Shown here one piece after another: positions 26,042 to 38,840 of a DNA stretch of 64,000 nucleotides. Under the pieces are notes generated by a model. It saw nothing but the letters and a program-made list of their open reading frames with translations, was not told the origin of the DNA and searched no databases. A program made the position numbers and the translations under genes. How positions within the stretch are numbered: position 1 is the stretch's first letter; each line of letters opens with the position of its first letter. Origin of the DNA: Hydrogenophaga palleronii NBRC 102513 (GTDB taxonomy: Bacteria > Pseudomonadota > Gammaproteobacteria > Burkholderiales > Burkholderiaceae_C); contig NZ_BCTJ01000018.1 of the NCBI RefSeq assembly GCF_001571225.1, positions 32,280 through 96,279 on the forward strand, given 5' to 3'.

Positions 26042-26694
26042 ACTTGCAGGGGCGAAGAAACCTCTGCGTCGGCGCCCCAGCTCGCCACATCGGCGTCCGG
26101 ACCGAGATAACCGTACCGAGCAGCCACTGTTGGCATGCCCGCCGCATGCCCTGCCCGGATGTCGCGCTCGTCGTCACCCACGTAGATGCATTGACCCGGC
26201 GCCAGCGCCAGCTGGCGCGCCGCTTCCAGCAACGGCGCGGGATGCGGCTTGGTGTGGGCAGTGGTATCGCCGCAGATGACAGTAGAAGCCGTCGCGAAGA
26301 GCGACATCGAATGCGTGATGGGCTTGGTGAAGCGCTGTGACTTGTTGGTCACCACGCCCCACATCAGGCCCGCATCCAGGAGGTGCTCGACCAAGGCCGC
26401 GACCTCATGAAAGAGCTGCGTGCGCTGCGTGAGGCAGGCCTCGTAAGCCATGAAGAACTCCTCCTTCATGGCAACGAAGTCCTCATGCTCGGGCGAAATG
26501 TCAAAAGCCGCCTTCAACATGCCACGGGCGCCCGCGCCTGTGTGTGCGCGGTAGTGGGCCTGCGGCAATGAGGGCAGGCCACGGTGCAATCGCATGCTGT
26601 CGACCGCAGTACCCAGATCCGGCGCACTGTCGATCAGGGTACCGTCCAGGTCAAACAGCACGGCACGAACGCCCCTGAAAACAGGCCGGGTCAC
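26017..26694 (-). CDS. gph: Phosphoglycolate phosphatase (HAD family)
   Basis: A 225-residue HAD hydrolase that removes phosphate from 2-phosphoglycolate. Motif I is [15 protein letters not shown] (about 14-28), motif II is WGVVTNKS, motif III lysine is in [11 protein letters not shown], and motif IV is [21 protein letters not shown] chose the GTG at 26694, which overlaps the ubiG stop by four bases (GTGA); frames further upstream are shadows of ubiG. ubiG-gph is the conserved order in Burkholderiales. The 3' end abuts ssrA and its last codons overlap the ssrA promoter. Confidence 0.92.
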   Translation of the reverse strand: MTRPVFRGVRAVLFDLDGTLIDSAPDLGTAVDSMRLHRGLPSLPQAHYRAHTGAGARGMLKAAFDISPEHEDFVAMKEEFFMAYEACLTQRTQLFHEVAALVEHLLDAGLMWGVVTNKSQRFTKPITHSMSLFATASTVICGDTTAHTKPHPAPLLEAARQLALAPGQCIYVGDDERDIRAGHAAGMPTVAARYGYLGPDADVASWGADAEVSSPLQVLKLLELP

Positions 26695-27398
26695 GGCTTG
26701 CGCGTCGCGAACAGGTAGTTCACGCTGGTGTCGTCGCTCAGCCAGTAGCGCTGCGTGATCGGGTTGTACTCCATGCCGCGCGTCTGCTCCAGCTCCAGCC
26801 GCTCTGCCCGGCAGTAAGCGGCCAGCTCGCTCGGCCGGATGAATTTTTTGTACTCGTGCGTGCCCTTGGGCAACAGCTGCAGCACGTACTCCGCCCCCAG
26901 AACCGCGAACAGAAATGCCTTGGCGTTGCGATTGAGAGTGGAGAAGAACACCCAACCACCCGGCTTCACCAAGGTGGCACAGGCACGCACCACCGAAGCC
27001 GGGTCGGGCACATGCTCCAGCATCTCCATGCAGGTGACGATATCGAAAGCCTCTGGCCGCTCCAGTGCCATGGCTTCCGCACTGATTTCCTGGTAACTGA
27101 CGTTCTGGGTGCCGGCTTCGAGCGCATGCAGCTGTGCCACCCGCAAGGCCTTGGAAGACAAATCGATGCCGGTCACTCGTGCCCCCTTGCGTGCCATCGA
27201 ATCGGACAGGATGCCACCACCGCAACCGATATCGAGCACCTCTTTTCCGGCCAGCACGGCCAACCCGTCGATCCAATCCAATCGCAAAGGATTGATTTGG
27301 TGCAAGGGGCGGAATTCGCTGTCGGGATCCCACCAACGGTGGGCCAGGTCGGAGAATTTGGCCAGCTCGGCCGGATCTGCATTGACGTTGGGATTCAT
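26691..27398 (-). CDS. ubiG: Ubiquinone biosynthesis O-methyltransferase UbiG
   Basis: UbiG performs both O-methylation steps of ubiquinone synthesis using SAM. In 235 residues the N-terminus has [23 protein letters not shown], a family signature. Motif I is [17 protein letters not shown] (about 53-69), followed by VTGIDLS and [10 protein letters not shown]. The C-terminal [19 protein letters not shown] matches UbiG. It is the first gene of a ubiG-gph pair and ends at a GTGA junction with gph. A terminator for the convergent side is at 27422-27449. Confidence 0.95.
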   Translation of the reverse strand: MNPNVNADPAELAKFSDLAHRWWDPDSEFRPLHQINPLRLDWIDGLAVLAGKEVLDIGCGGGILSDSMARKGARVTGIDLSSKALRVAQLHALEAGTQNVSYQEISAEAMALERPEAFDIVTCMEMLEHVPDPASVVRACATLVKPGGWVFFSTLNRNAKAFLFAVLGAEYVLQLLPKGTHEYKKFIRPSELAAYCRAERLELEQTRGMEYNPITQRYWLSDDTSVNYLFATRKP

Positions 27399-27421
27399 GG
27401 CTCGATTATCGTCAGCCCAAT

Positions 27422-27449
27422 AAAAAACCGCGCCGAAGCGCGGTTTTTT
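27422..27449. terminator. Bidirectional terminator downstream of the OmpA-family gene
   Basis: AAAAAACCGCGC, loop CGAA, GCGCGGTTTTTT: 12 base pairs with A and T tracts on both sides. It is 20 bases past the OmpA-family stop. Confidence 0.92.
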
Positions 27450-27469
27450 TAGAGTCGAACTGAAGGGAA

Positions 27470-28117
27470 TCAGTTCTTGCGGGTGCCGACCACTTCGACT
27501 TCCACGCGGCGGTTCTTGGCACGGCCTTCGCGGGTGGCGTTGTCGGCCACCGGCTGGGTCAGGCCCTTGCCTTCGGTGTAGATGCGGTTGCTTTCGATGC
27601 CCTTGCTCACCAGGTAAGCCTTGACAGCTTCAGCGCGGCGGTTGGACAGAGCTTGGTTGTAGCCAGCTGCGCCGGTGGAGTCGGTGTGACCCACAGCGAT
27701 CACGACTTCCAGAGCGATGCCGGAGACCTTGCTGGCCAGATCGTCCAACTTGGCCTTGCCTTCGGGCTTCACGACAGCCTTGTCGAAGTCGAAGAAGGCG
27801 TCAGCAGCGTAGGTCACCTTGGAAGCGACAGGCGCAGGAGCGGGTGCAGGAGCGGGTGCAGGCGCTGCGGCAGGAGCAGGTGCGGGAGCTGCTGCAGGAG
27901 CGGGTGCGGGAGCGGCCACAGGCACGATCGCGCCGTCGCAGCCTTGTGCGGCGGTCGCAGGCGTCCAGTTGGCATCGCGCCAGCAGAGTTCGTTGGTGCC
28001 GTTTTTCCAGACCAGTTCGTTGGTGCCATTGCGCCAGTTGTCGATGGTTTGGGCGCCGGCGGCCGTTGCCATGGCGGCGGTTGCCAACAGCATTGCCACT
28101 TTGTTAAGTTTTTTCAT
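27470..28117 (-). CDS. OmpA-family outer membrane/peptidoglycan-binding protein
   Basis: A 215-residue protein with a signal peptide ([23 protein letters not shown]). The mature N-terminus carries two near-identical units, [11 protein letters not shown] and NGTNELCWR, then a Cys pair. A Pro-Ala repeat linker (about 70-97) follows, then the OmpA C-terminal domain (about 100-213) with [20 protein letters not shown], which binds diaminopimelate of peptidoglycan. There is no eight-strand barrel, so it is a periplasmic or lipid-free anchor type common in Comamonadaceae. The gene is monocistronic with a strong terminator. Confidence 0.92.
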   Translation of the reverse strand: MKKLNKVAMLLATAAMATAAGAQTIDNWRNGTNELVWKNGTNELCWRDANWTPATAAQGCDGAIVPVAAPAPAPAAAPAPAPAAAPAPAPAPAPAPVASKVTYAADAFFDFDKAVVKPEGKAKLDDLASKVSGIALEVVIAVGHTDSTGAAGYNQALSNRRAEAVKAYLVSKGIESNRIYTEGKGLTQPVADNATREGRAKNRRVEVEVVGTRKN

Positions 28118-28376
28118 GGTTTTCCTCTATATAAGCCGCAGACAGACTGCGTGACAAGAACGACGCTTCAAGTGACCACCACTAAAAACGCTGGAATTTA
28201 TTGTGCCACAAGCGCCGAATGCCCGGCCCGCGGGGCTGTGCGGCGCAGGCCCTTAAACAGCGCTTCACATCATTCGTTGTGGATGTACAACAAACCACCG
28301 CGAAAAGCGCTTGCCGTCATGGCCCTTAAAATGATTGGTTGCCTTCCGGCCCATCTACGTACTTTAGCCCCTGCTC

Positions 28377-31024
<2,648 letters not shown>

Positions 31025-31028
<4 letters not shown>

Positions 31029-32134
31029 GCGTGCGGCCCTACAACTTTTCAGCTGGTCCGGCAGCGATGCCGGCCGAGGTGCTGCAACAGGCCGCGACCG
31101 AGATGCTCGACTGGCAGGGCAGCGGCATGAGCGTGATGGAGATGAGCCACCGCGGTCAGGAGTTCGGCCGCATCCTGGAGGCCGCCGAAGCCGATCTGCG
31201 CGAGCTGCTGGCGGTGCCGGCGCACTTCCGCATCCTGTTCATGCAGGGCGGTGGCCTGGCGGAAAACGCCATCGTGCCGCTGAACCTCTCACGCGGTGAG
31301 TCCGTTGACTTCGTGGTCACCGGCAGCTGGAGCCGCAAATCCTTCAAGGAAGCCGGCCGCTACTGCCAGGCGCGTGTGGCCGCCAGCAACGAGGCCGACC
31401 AGCACACCTCCCTGCCCGCCCCGGCCACCTGGCAGCTGGACGGCAAGGCGCGTTACGTGCACCTGTGCAGCAACGAAACCATCAATGGCGTGGAAGCACA
31501 CGAGCTGCCGGACCTCAAGGCCCTGGGCTCCGACGCTCCGCTGGTGATCGACTTCTCTTCCCACGTGGCTTCGCGCAGCGTGGACTGGTCGCGCGTGGGC
31601 CTGGCTTTCGGCGGTGCGCAGAAAAACCTCGGGCCCGCCGGCCTCACCCTGGTCGTGGTGCGCGAAGACCTGCTGGGCCATGCCCTGGAGGCCTGCCCGA
31701 CGGCGTTCAACTACCAGACCGTGGCCGAGAACCGGTCCATGTACAACACGCCGCCGACCTTTGCGATCTACATGGCCGGGCTCACCTTCCAGTGGCTCAA
31801 GCGCCAGACCGAAGGCGCGTTGCGCGGCGTGGCTGCCATGGAAGCGCGCAACATCGCCAAGGCCGAGCTGCTGTATGGCTGCATCGACCAGTCGGCCTTC
31901 TACACCAACAGCGTGGCCCCGGACTGCCGCTCGCGCATGAACGTGCCGTTCTTCCTGCGCGACGAATCGCGCAACGACGCCTTCCTCGCCGGCGCAAAGG
32001 CGGCCGGCCTGCTGCAGCTCAAGGGCCACAAGTCGGTGGGCGGCATGCGCGCCAGCATCTACAACGCCATGCCGATCGAAGGTGTGCAGGCGCTGGTGGC
32101 CTACATGCGCGAATTCGAACAACAACAAGCCTGA
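31025..32134 (+). CDS. serC: Phosphoserine aminotransferase
   Basis: SerC is a PLP enzyme for serine synthesis and also for pyridoxal phosphate synthesis. It is 369 residues from a GTG start in the GTGA overlap with gyrA. Landmarks are [11 protein letters not shown] at the N-terminus, [21 protein letters not shown], and the PLP lysine in [16 protein letters not shown]. The C-terminal [17 protein letters not shown] is family-typical. It is followed by pheA after four bases. Confidence 0.97.
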
Positions 32135-32138
32135 CCCC

Positions 32139-33236
32139 ATGACCCTTCCCTCACAGTCCGACGCCCTGGGTGCGCTACGTGTGCAGATCGATGCGCTGGA
32201 CCAGCAACTGCTGGCCCTGCTGAACCAGCGCGCGCGCGTGGCCGAACAGGTCGGCGACATCAAGCGCGCCGAAGGCTCGCCCTTCTTCCGCCCGGACCGC
32301 GTGGCGCAGGTGATTGAAAAGATCCAGAGCGCCAACAAGGGCCCGCTGCTGAACCAGCACGTGGGTTCGATCTGGCGCGAAATCATGTCAGCCTGCCAGG
32401 CGCTCGAAGCGCCGCAACGCGTGGCCGTGCTCGGCCCGCAAGGCACCTTCTGCGAACAGGCGGCCATCGAGTTCTTTGGCGGCGCCGCCAACCTGATCTA
32501 CTGCGCGAACTTCGACGAAGTCTTCCACGCCACCGCGGCCGGCACGGCCCAGTTCGGCGTGGTCGGCATGGAAAACTCCACCGAAGGCGTGGTGGCGCGC
32601 TCGCTCGATCTGTTCCTGCGCTCGCCGGTGCACGTGGTGGGTGAGGTCAGCCTGCTGATCCGTCACAACCTGCTGCGCCAGCTCAACCACCTCGATGGCA
32701 TCGAGGTCGTGATGGCGCACCCGCAGGCCCTGGCGCAGTGCCAGAACTGGCTGACACAACACCTGCCCAACGCCGAGCGGCGCGCGGTCTCCAGCAACGC
32801 CGAAGGTGCGCGGCTGGCGGCCGAGAACCCGGCCTGGGCCGGCCTGGCGAGCGAACGCGCAGCGGCGCAATTCGGCCTGCACATCGTGGCGCATGCCATC
32901 CAGGACGAGGCCTACAACCGCACGCGTTTCGCCGTCATCACCCTGCCGCAGACGCTGGCCATGCCCCCGGCTTCCGGGCGCGACTGCACGAGCCTGGTGG
33001 TGTCGGTGCCGAACCGACCGGGTGCCGTGCACGACCTGCTGGTGCCCCTGAAGAACAACGGCGTGTCCATGACGCGGTTCGAATCGCGTCCGGCCAAGTC
33101 CGGGCAGTGGGAGTACTACTTCTACATCGACCTCGCCGGCCATCCTTCCCAGCCCAATGTGGCTGCCGCCCTGCAAGAGCTTCAGGGCCTGTGCGCTTTC
33201 TACAAGGTGCTGGGCGCTTACCCGGTGACCGAATGA
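32139..33236 (+). CDS. pheA: Bifunctional chorismate mutase/prephenate dehydratase (P-protein)
   Basis: The enzyme converts chorismate to prephenate and then to phenylpyruvate for phenylalanine synthesis. In 365 residues the AroQ chorismate mutase domain is about 8-95 (LRVQIDALDQQLLALLNQRA). The dehydratase domain starts at VAVLGPQGTFCEQAA and contains GVVGMENSTEGVV. The ACT domain is at the C-terminus (SLVVSVPNRPGAVHDLLVPL with ESRP) for phenylalanine feedback. The start ATG lies five bases after the serC stop, and the end overlaps tyrA by four bases. Confidence 0.96.
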   Translation: MTLPSQSDALGALRVQIDALDQQLLALLNQRARVAEQVGDIKRAEGSPFFRPDRVAQVIEKIQSANKGPLLNQHVGSIWREIMSACQALEAPQRVAVLGPQGTFCEQAAIEFFGGAANLIYCANFDEVFHATAAGTAQFGVVGMENSTEGVVARSLDLFLRSPVHVVGEVSLLIRHNLLRQLNHLDGIEVVMAHPQALAQCQNWLTQHLPNAERRAVSSNAEGARLAAENPAWAGLASERAAAQFGLHIVAHAIQDEAYNRTRFAVITLPQTLAMPPASGRDCTSLVVSVPNRPGAVHDLLVPLKNNGVSMTRFESRPAKSGQWEYYFYIDLAGHPSQPNVAAALQELQGLCAFYKVLGAYPVTE

Positions 33237-34114
33237 TGTTTGAACAACTGGGCTTGATCGGCTGCGGCCTGATGGGCGGCTCCTTCGCGCTGGCGCTCAA
33301 ACGCGCCGGCCTGGTCAAGCGCGTCGTCGGCTACAGCAAATCCCCCTCCACCACCGAACGTGCGCGCCAGCTCGGCGTCATCGATGTGGAAGCACCCTCG
33401 GCCCTGCTGGCCGTGTCGGGCGCGGATCTGGTCCTGCTGGCCGTGCCGGTGGCCGCGACCGAAGCCACCTTCAAGGCCATCCGCCACCTGGTGCGCGGCA
33501 ACGTGCTGATCATGGACGTGGGCTCGACCAAGCGCGAGGTGATCGACGCCGCGCGGCGCGTGCTCAAGGACCAGGTGGGCGTGTTCGTGCCGGCGCACCC
33601 GATCACGGGCAAGGAAGTGGCCGGGGTCGAACATGCCGACGCCGATCTGTACCAAGGCCGCCAGGTCATCTTGACGCCCATCGAGCGCACCCTGACGGAA
33701 CAACTGGACAAGGCGGCGCAACTCTGGACCGCACTCGGCTGCCACGTCAAGCAGATGTCGCCCGAGGCACACGACGCGGCCTATGGCGCGGTCAGCCACC
33801 TGCCGCACATGGTCGCGTTCGCCCTCATGAACGCCATCCAGGCCCAACCCAACGGCCAGGACTTCCTCTCGCTGGCAGGTCCGGGCTTTCGCGACTTCAC
33901 CCGCATCGCCGCCAGCGATCCGGCCGTGTGGCGCGACATCCTGATGTCCAACCGCGAAGAACTGCTGGCGCAGTCGCGCCACTTCCAGCGCGCCCTGCAG
34001 GCGCTGGAGACCGCCATCAACGCCGGCAATCCGGACGCGCTCGAAACCCTGATCGAACAAGCCAGCAGCGCACGCGCGCGCTGGCGCATGTCCGCCGTCA
34101 AGCCCCGTAGCTGA
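33233..34114 (+). CDS. tyrA: Prephenate/arogenate dehydrogenase TyrA
   Basis: TyrA oxidatively decarboxylates prephenate on the way to tyrosine. It is 293 residues with the NAD(P)-binding [20 protein letters not shown] at the N-terminus, [21 protein letters not shown] with the catalytic histidine, and [18 protein letters not shown] in the dimerisation domain. Start ATGATG overlaps the pheA stop by four bases; the second ATG is equally possible. No hisC lies between pheA and tyrA, unlike in many other Burkholderiales. Confidence 0.95.
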   Translation: MMFEQLGLIGCGLMGGSFALALKRAGLVKRVVGYSKSPSTTERARQLGVIDVEAPSALLAVSGADLVLLAVPVAATEATFKAIRHLVRGNVLIMDVGSTKREVIDAARRVLKDQVGVFVPAHPITGKEVAGVEHADADLYQGRQVILTPIERTLTEQLDKAAQLWTALGCHVKQMSPEAHDAAYGAVSHLPHMVAFALMNAIQAQPNGQDFLSLAGPGFRDFTRIAASDPAVWRDILMSNREELLAQSRHFQRALQALETAINAGNPDALETLIEQASSARARWRMSAVKPRS

Positions 34115-34149
34115 GTGCCGCCCCGAGCGCCACGCCTTTTCTTTCGTGC

Positions 34150-36201
34150 ATGTTTGACATCCCCCATCTCGACATCCCTCCGCTGACCAGCGCAGGCGGC
34201 ACTGTTCGCCTGCCCGGCTCCAAGAGCATCTCCAACCGCGTGCTGCTGCTGGCCGCCCTGAGCGTGGGCCACACCGACATCACCGACCTGCTCGACTCGG
34301 ATGACACGCGGGTGATGCTCGAAGCACTGGCCCAGCTCGGCTGCCGCATCGAACCGCAGGCCGACGGCGCGCTGCGTGTGCACGGCCTGGGCGGCCAGCT
34401 GCCCGTGCCGCAAGGCAAGCTGTTCCTGGGCAACGCCGGCACCGCCATGCGCCCGCTGACCGCCTCGCTGGCTCTGCTGGCCGCGCGCCACGGTGGTTCG
34501 TTCGAACTGAGCGGCGTGGCGCGCATGCACGAGCGCCCCATCGGTGACCTGGTGGATGCCTTGCGACAGCTGGGCTGCCCGGTGGACTGCCTGCTCAACG
34601 AAGGCTTCCCGCCCTTGCGCCTGGGTGACCGGCGGGTGCACGCACTGCAACTGGACGAGGCCATCAAGGTGCGTGGCGACGTGTCCAGCCAGTTCCTCAC
34701 CGCGCTGCTGCTGGCGTTGCCGCTCGTGGCGCAGGAGCAGGACGTGGTCATCGAGGTCGTCGGCGAGCTGATCTCCCGGCCCTACATCGAGATCACGCTC
34801 AACCTGCTGGAGCGCTTTGGCGTCACGGTGCAGCGCGACGGCTGGCAGCGTTTCACCATCCCCCGCAGCAGCCAGTACCGCTCGCCCGGACGCATTGCGG
34901 TCGAAGGAGATGCCTCGTCCGCCAGCTATTTCATCGCGCTGGGCGCCATCGCGCCGGCCACGCCTGGCACCGAGGGCATCACCATCGAGGGCGTGGGCCT
35001 GTCGTCGATTCAGGGCGACATCCGTTTCGTGGAGGCCGCCCGCCTCATGGGTGCGCGTATCACCGGCGAAGCCAACCGCCTGCACATCCAGCGCGGCGCC
35101 TGGCCGCTCAAGGCGATCGACCTCGACTGCAACCACATTCCCGACGCCGCGATGACGCTGGCCGTGATGGCCTTGTACGCCGACGGCACGACCACGCTGC
35201 GCAACATCGCCAGCTGGCGCGTCAAGGAAACCGACCGCATCGCGGCCATGGCCAAGGAAGGGCGCAAGCTCGGCGCGGTGATCGAGGAAGGTGAGGACTA
35301 CATCCGCATCACGCCGCCCGCGCGCGTTCACGACTGGCGCGCCGCCAGCATTCACACCTACGACGATCACCGCGTCGCCATGTGTTTCTCGCTCGCCGCC
35401 TTCAACCCGGCCCGACAGCCGGTGCGCATCGAAGACCCCAAGTGCGTCGCCAAAACCTTCCCCGACTACTTTGAATGCCTGTTCGGCGTCTGCGCCACGC
35501 CCACGCCGGACATCCCGGTGATCTGCGTCGACGGCCCCACCGCGTCCGGCAAGGGCACGTTGTCGGCGGAGGTGGCCGCGCAACTGGGTTACCACCTGCT
35601 CGACTCCGGCATGCTGTACCGCCTGGTGGGCCTGGCGGCCGAGAGGGCCGGCCTGTCCACCGCGGAGCAGGACCTGAAGGAACCCGCGCAGGCCCGGCGC
35701 CTGGGCGAGCTGGCCGCCGGCCTGCGGGTGCGTTTCAAGGGCGACCGCACCCTGCTGGACCGCCTGGACGTGACCGACAGCCTGCGCACCGAAGCCGCCG
35801 GCATGGCCGCCTCGCGCGTGTCCGCCGTGCCCGAGGTGCGCCAGGCCCTGCTGGCGCTGCAACACGGCTTTCGGCGCCTGCCCGGCCTGGTGGCCGACGG
35901 CCGCGACATGGGCACGGTGATCTTTCCCGACGCCGCGCTCAAGGTGTTCCTCACCGCCAGCGCCGAGCAGCGCGCCATTCGCCGCCATAAGCAATTGATT
36001 TCAAAGGGAATCGCTGCTAACATCGACAACCTTTTGGCAGACCTGAAGGCGCGTGATTTGAGGGACAGTTCCCGCATTCACTCACCGCTCATGCCCGCTG
36101 AAGGCGCTTTGCAACTGGACAACTCCGGCATGGACATCGAGCAATCGGTGCAGCAGGTGTTGACCTGGTGGCAGGCAAAAACCGTGTTCTCGGGCAACTG
36201 A
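34150..36201 (+). CDS. aroA: Fused EPSP synthase (AroA) and cytidylate kinase (Cmk)
   Basis: One 683-residue frame encodes two enzymes. Residues 1 to about 450 are EPSP synthase of the shikimate pathway: [40 protein letters not shown], and [14 protein letters not shown]. After [18 protein letters not shown] comes cytidylate kinase with P-loop [10 protein letters not shown] (about 460-469), SGMLYRLVG and [13 protein letters not shown]. There is no stop or frameshift between them. The fusion is typical of Comamonadaceae. It is followed by rpsA, the usual partner of cmk. Confidence 0.96.
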   Translation: MFDIPHLDIPPLTSAGGTVRLPGSKSISNRVLLLAALSVGHTDITDLLDSDDTRVMLEALAQLGCRIEPQADGALRVHGLGGQLPVPQGKLFLGNAGTAMRPLTASLALLAARHGGSFELSGVARMHERPIGDLVDALRQLGCPVDCLLNEGFPPLRLGDRRVHALQLDEAIKVRGDVSSQFLTALLLALPLVAQEQDVVIEVVGELISRPYIEITLNLLERFGVTVQRDGWQRFTIPRSSQYRSPGRIAVEGDASSASYFIALGAIAPATPGTEGITIEGVGLSSIQGDIRFVEAARLMGARITGEANRLHIQRGAWPLKAIDLDCNHIPDAAMTLAVMALYADGTTTLRNIASWRVKETDRIAAMAKEGRKLGAVIEEGEDYIRITPPARVHDWRAASIHTYDDHRVAMCFSLAAFNPARQPVRIEDPKCVAKTFPDYFECLFGVCATPTPDIPVICVDGPTASGKGTLSAEVAAQLGYHLLDSGMLYRLVGLAAERAGLSTAEQDLKEPAQARRLGELAAGLRVRFKGDRTLLDRLDVTDSLRTEAAGMAASRVSAVPEVRQALLALQHGFRRLPGLVADGRDMGTVIFPDAALKVFLTASAEQRAIRRHKQLISKGIAANIDNLLADLKARDLRDSSRIHSPLMPAEGALQLDNSGMDIEQSVQQVLTWWQAKTVFSGN

Positions 36202-36381
36202 GCACACACCTGATGGCCCAGACGGCACCGCCGGGCGCTCCCAGCCCGCAGGCCCGATGGTTCTTTCACTTAACCCCGCGGTGTTTCGCACCGCAACGTC
36301 AACGCCGCCCACACGTCGCATCCGTTTCAGCCACATCCCCCGTGGTTGTTGCACCGACGCTGAGTGGTTCTAGGAAATTCA

Positions 36382-38067
36382 ATGTCTGAATCTTTTGCCG
36401 CCCTATTCGAAGAGTCCCTGAAACGCGCCGAAATGCGCTCGGGCGAAGTCATCACCGCTGAAGTCGTTCGCATCGAGCACAGCCACGTGGTGGTCAACGC
36501 CGGTCTGAAGTCGGAAGCCTACGTGCCGCTGGCCGAGTTCAAGAACGACCAGGGCGAACTCGAAGTGCAGGTCGGTGACTTCGTCTCCGTCGCCATCGAC
36601 TCCGTGGAAAACGGCTTCGGTGACACCCTGCTGTCGCGCGACAAGGCCAAGCGCCTCGCCTCCTGGATGTCGCTGGAAAAAGCGCTCGAGTCGGGCGAAT
36701 TCGTCACCGGCACGACCTCCAGCAAGGTCAAGGGCGGCCTCAAGGTCATGGTCAACGGCATCAGCGCCTTCCTGCCGGGCTCGCTGGTCGACAGCCGTCC
36801 GACCAAGGACCTGACCCCGTACGAAAACAAGACCCTGGAATTCAAGGTCATCAAGCTGGACCGCAAGCGCAACAACGTGGTGCTGAGCCGCCGCGCTGTC
36901 GTGGAAGCCTCCATGGGCGAAGAACGCGCCAAGCTGATGGACACCCTGAAGGAAGGCGCCATCGTGCACGGCGTGGTCAAGAACATCACCGAATACGGTG
37001 CGTTCGTGGACCTCGGCGGCATCGACGGCCTGCTGCACATCACCGACATGGCATGGCGCCGTGTTCGCCACCCGAGCGAAGTGGTCACCGCCGGCCAGGA
37101 AATCACCGCCAAGATCCTCAAGTTCGACACCGAGAAGCACCGCGTCTCGCTGGGCCTGAAGCAAATGGGTGACGATCCGTGGATGGGCGTTTCGCGCCGC
37201 TACCCGCAAAGCACCCGCATGTTCGGCAAGATCACCAACATCGCCGACTACGGCGCGTTCGTGGAACTCGAGCCCGGCATCGAAGGCCTGGTGCACGTTT
37301 CCGAAATGGACTGGACCAACAAGAACGTGGCCCCGTCCAAGCTGGTGTCGCTGGGCGACGAAGTCGAAGTCATGGTGCTCGACATCGACGAAGACAAGCG
37401 CCGCATCTCGCTGGGCATGAAGCAATGCCGTGCCAACCCCTGGCACGAGTTCGCCGAACAAACCAAGCGCGGCGACCGCGTCAAGGGCCCGATCAAGTCG
37501 ATCACCGACTTCGGCGTGTTCGTCGGTCTGGCTGCCGGTATCGACGGCCTGGTGCACCTGTCCGACCTCTCGTGGAACGAAGCCGGCGAAGCCGCGGTTC
37601 GCAACTACAAGAAGGGCCAGGAAGTCGAAGCCATCGTGCTGGCCATCGACGTCGAACGCGAACGCATCTCGCTGGGCATCAAGCAGCTCGACGGCGACCC
37701 GTTCACCACCTTCGTGTCGGTGAACGACAAGGGCTCCATCGTGACCGGCAAGGTCAAGACCGTGGACGCCAAGGGCGCCGAGATCGACCTGGGTGAAGAC
37801 GTGCTGGGTTACCTGCGCGCCAGCGAAATCAGCCGTGACCGCGTGGAAGACGCGCGCAACGTGCTGAAGGAAGGCGACGAAGTCAACGCCGTGGTGGTGA
37901 ACGTGGATCGCAAGACCCGCAACATCCAGCTGTCGATCAAGGCCAAGGACGCCGCCGACCAGCAAGAAGCCATGGCCAGCCTGAGCCAGCAGTCTTCGCG
38001 CGAAAACGCCGGCACCACCAGCCTGGGCGCCCTGCTGCGTGCCAAGCTGGACAACAACCAGAACTGA
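36382..38067 (+). CDS. rpsA: 30S ribosomal protein S1
   Basis: S1 recruits structured mRNAs to the 30S subunit. The start [15 protein letters not shown] gives 561 residues. Six S1 OB-fold repeats are visible, for example [37 protein letters not shown] and [19 protein letters not shown]. The 180-base leader after aroA/cmk contains no other gene. Codon use is strongly biased, as expected for a highly expressed gene. Confidence 0.98.
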   Translation: MSESFAALFEESLKRAEMRSGEVITAEVVRIEHSHVVVNAGLKSEAYVPLAEFKNDQGELEVQVGDFVSVAIDSVENGFGDTLLSRDKAKRLASWMSLEKALESGEFVTGTTSSKVKGGLKVMVNGISAFLPGSLVDSRPTKDLTPYENKTLEFKVIKLDRKRNNVVLSRRAVVEASMGEERAKLMDTLKEGAIVHGVVKNITEYGAFVDLGGIDGLLHITDMAWRRVRHPSEVVTAGQEITAKILKFDTEKHRVSLGLKQMGDDPWMGVSRRYPQSTRMFGKITNIADYGAFVELEPGIEGLVHVSEMDWTNKNVAPSKLVSLGDEVEVMVLDIDEDKRRISLGMKQCRANPWHEFAEQTKRGDRVKGPIKSITDFGVFVGLAAGIDGLVHLSDLSWNEAGEAAVRNYKKGQEVEAIVLAIDVERERISLGIKQLDGDPFTTFVSVNDKGSIVTGKVKTVDAKGAEIDLGEDVLGYLRASEISRDRVEDARNVLKEGDEVNAVVVNVDRKTRNIQLSIKAKDAADQQEAMASLSQQSSRENAGTTSLGALLRAKLDNNQN

Positions 38068-38079
38068 AGCGAAACCGGT

Positions 38080-38136
38080 CCGGCCTCCGCATAGAAGCCA
38101 CCTGCCCGCGAGGGCAGGCCTTCTTCCGGAGGCCGG
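38080..38136 (+). other. Three-tier RNA hairpin between rpsA and ihfB
   Basis: Outer stem CCGGCCTCCG (38080-38089) with CGGAGGCCGG (38127-38136), a middle stem GAAG/CTTC (38094-38097 with 38120-38123), and an inner stem CCTGCCC/GGGCAGG closed by GCGA (38101-38118). No T tract follows, so it is not a standard terminator. It could stabilise the rpsA mRNA end or attenuate ihfB. Confidence 0.6.
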
Positions 38137-38162
38137 TCCTCCAATGACCCAATCTCGAACAC

Positions 38163-38483
38163 ATGACCCGCAGCGACCTCGTTGAAGCACTGGCCAACCG
38201 ATTCGGCCAGCTCACCCACCGCGACGCCGAGTTCGCCGTCAAGGCGATCCTGGACGCCATGGGCGAAGCCTTGGTCAAGGGTCACCGCATCGAGATCCGT
38301 GGCTTTGGCAGCTTCTCGGTGAACCGCCGCTCTCCCCGCATCGGGCGCAACCCGCGTTCGGGCGAGAGCGTGATGATTCCGGAAAAGCGGGTTCCCCATT
38401 TCAAGCCGGGCAAGGCCCTGCGCGAAGCGGTGGACAAGAAGACCGCCGAGATCCTGGGCCGCGAGGCATCCGGGAATCCTTGA
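38163..38483 (+). CDS. ihfB: Integration host factor subunit beta
   Basis: A 106-residue DNA-bending protein of the HU/IHF family starting [14 protein letters not shown]. The signature [22 protein letters not shown] is the DNA-binding arm with the intercalating proline (NPRSGE). It pairs with IHF-alpha encoded elsewhere. IHF also assists sigma-54 promoters and tyrosine integrases, both present in this window. The position after rpsA is conserved in proteobacteria. Confidence 0.97.
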   Translation: MTRSDLVEALANRFGQLTHRDAEFAVKAILDAMGEALVKGHRIEIRGFGSFSVNRRSPRIGRNPRSGESVMIPEKRVPHFKPGKALREAVDKKTAEILGREASGNP

Positions 38484-38528
38484 GGCGGGCCCTGCTCGCT
38501 ACAATCGTCCCACCACAAAGGGGACGCC

Positions 38529-38840
38529 GTGAAATACCTGATGTGGCTGCTCAACGCAGCCATTTTTTTTGTGCTGTTCGCCTTCGCCCTGAACAACCAG
38601 GACAGCGTGACCTTGCACCTCTTCTTCGGCGCCAGCTGGCAGGCGCCGCTGGTGCTGGTCATCCTGGTCGCCCTGGTGCTGGGCGTGTTCCTGGGCGTCG
38701 CGGTGATGCTGCCGCTGTGGCTGCGCGCGCGCCGCTCGCGCCGCCAGCAGGCTTCGGCCTCCATGATGGGCAACACGGCTTTTGGTGTTGAAAGCACCCA
38801 GGCCACACTTGAGCCGATCGACCGCCGACATGGACTTTGA
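38529..38840 (+). CDS. lapA: LapA domain inner membrane protein (LPS assembly protein A-like)
   Basis: A 103-residue protein from a GTG start (MKYLMWLLNAAIFFVLFAF) with two membrane segments (about 4-20 and 38-64), separated by NNQDSVTLHLFFG, the LapA/DUF1049 pattern. The C-terminal 35 residues are cytoplasmic and basic. LapA works with LapB to control LpxC proteolysis and LPS synthesis. Its end overlaps the lapB start by 11 bases. Confidence 0.9.
   Translation: MKYLMWLLNAAIFFVLFAFALNNQDSVTLHLFFGASWQAPLVLVILVALVLGVFLGVAVMLPLWLRARRSRRQQASASMMGNTAFGVESTQATLEPIDRRHGL

Noticed and set aside
26695..27336. Upstream extension of the gph frame
   Set aside because: It lies wholly within ubiG in another frame; the GTG at 26694 gives a normal-length Gph.
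27819..28154. Gly/Ala-repeat frame on the plus strand
   Set aside because: It is the complement of the Pro-Ala linker of the OmpA-family gene.
33781..35994. Long antisense frame over tyrA and aroA/cmk
   Set aside because: Gly/His/Gln-rich composition with no domain; the sense genes are complete.
36403..38190. Long antisense frame over rpsA
   Set aside because: It is a shadow of strongly biased rpsA codons.
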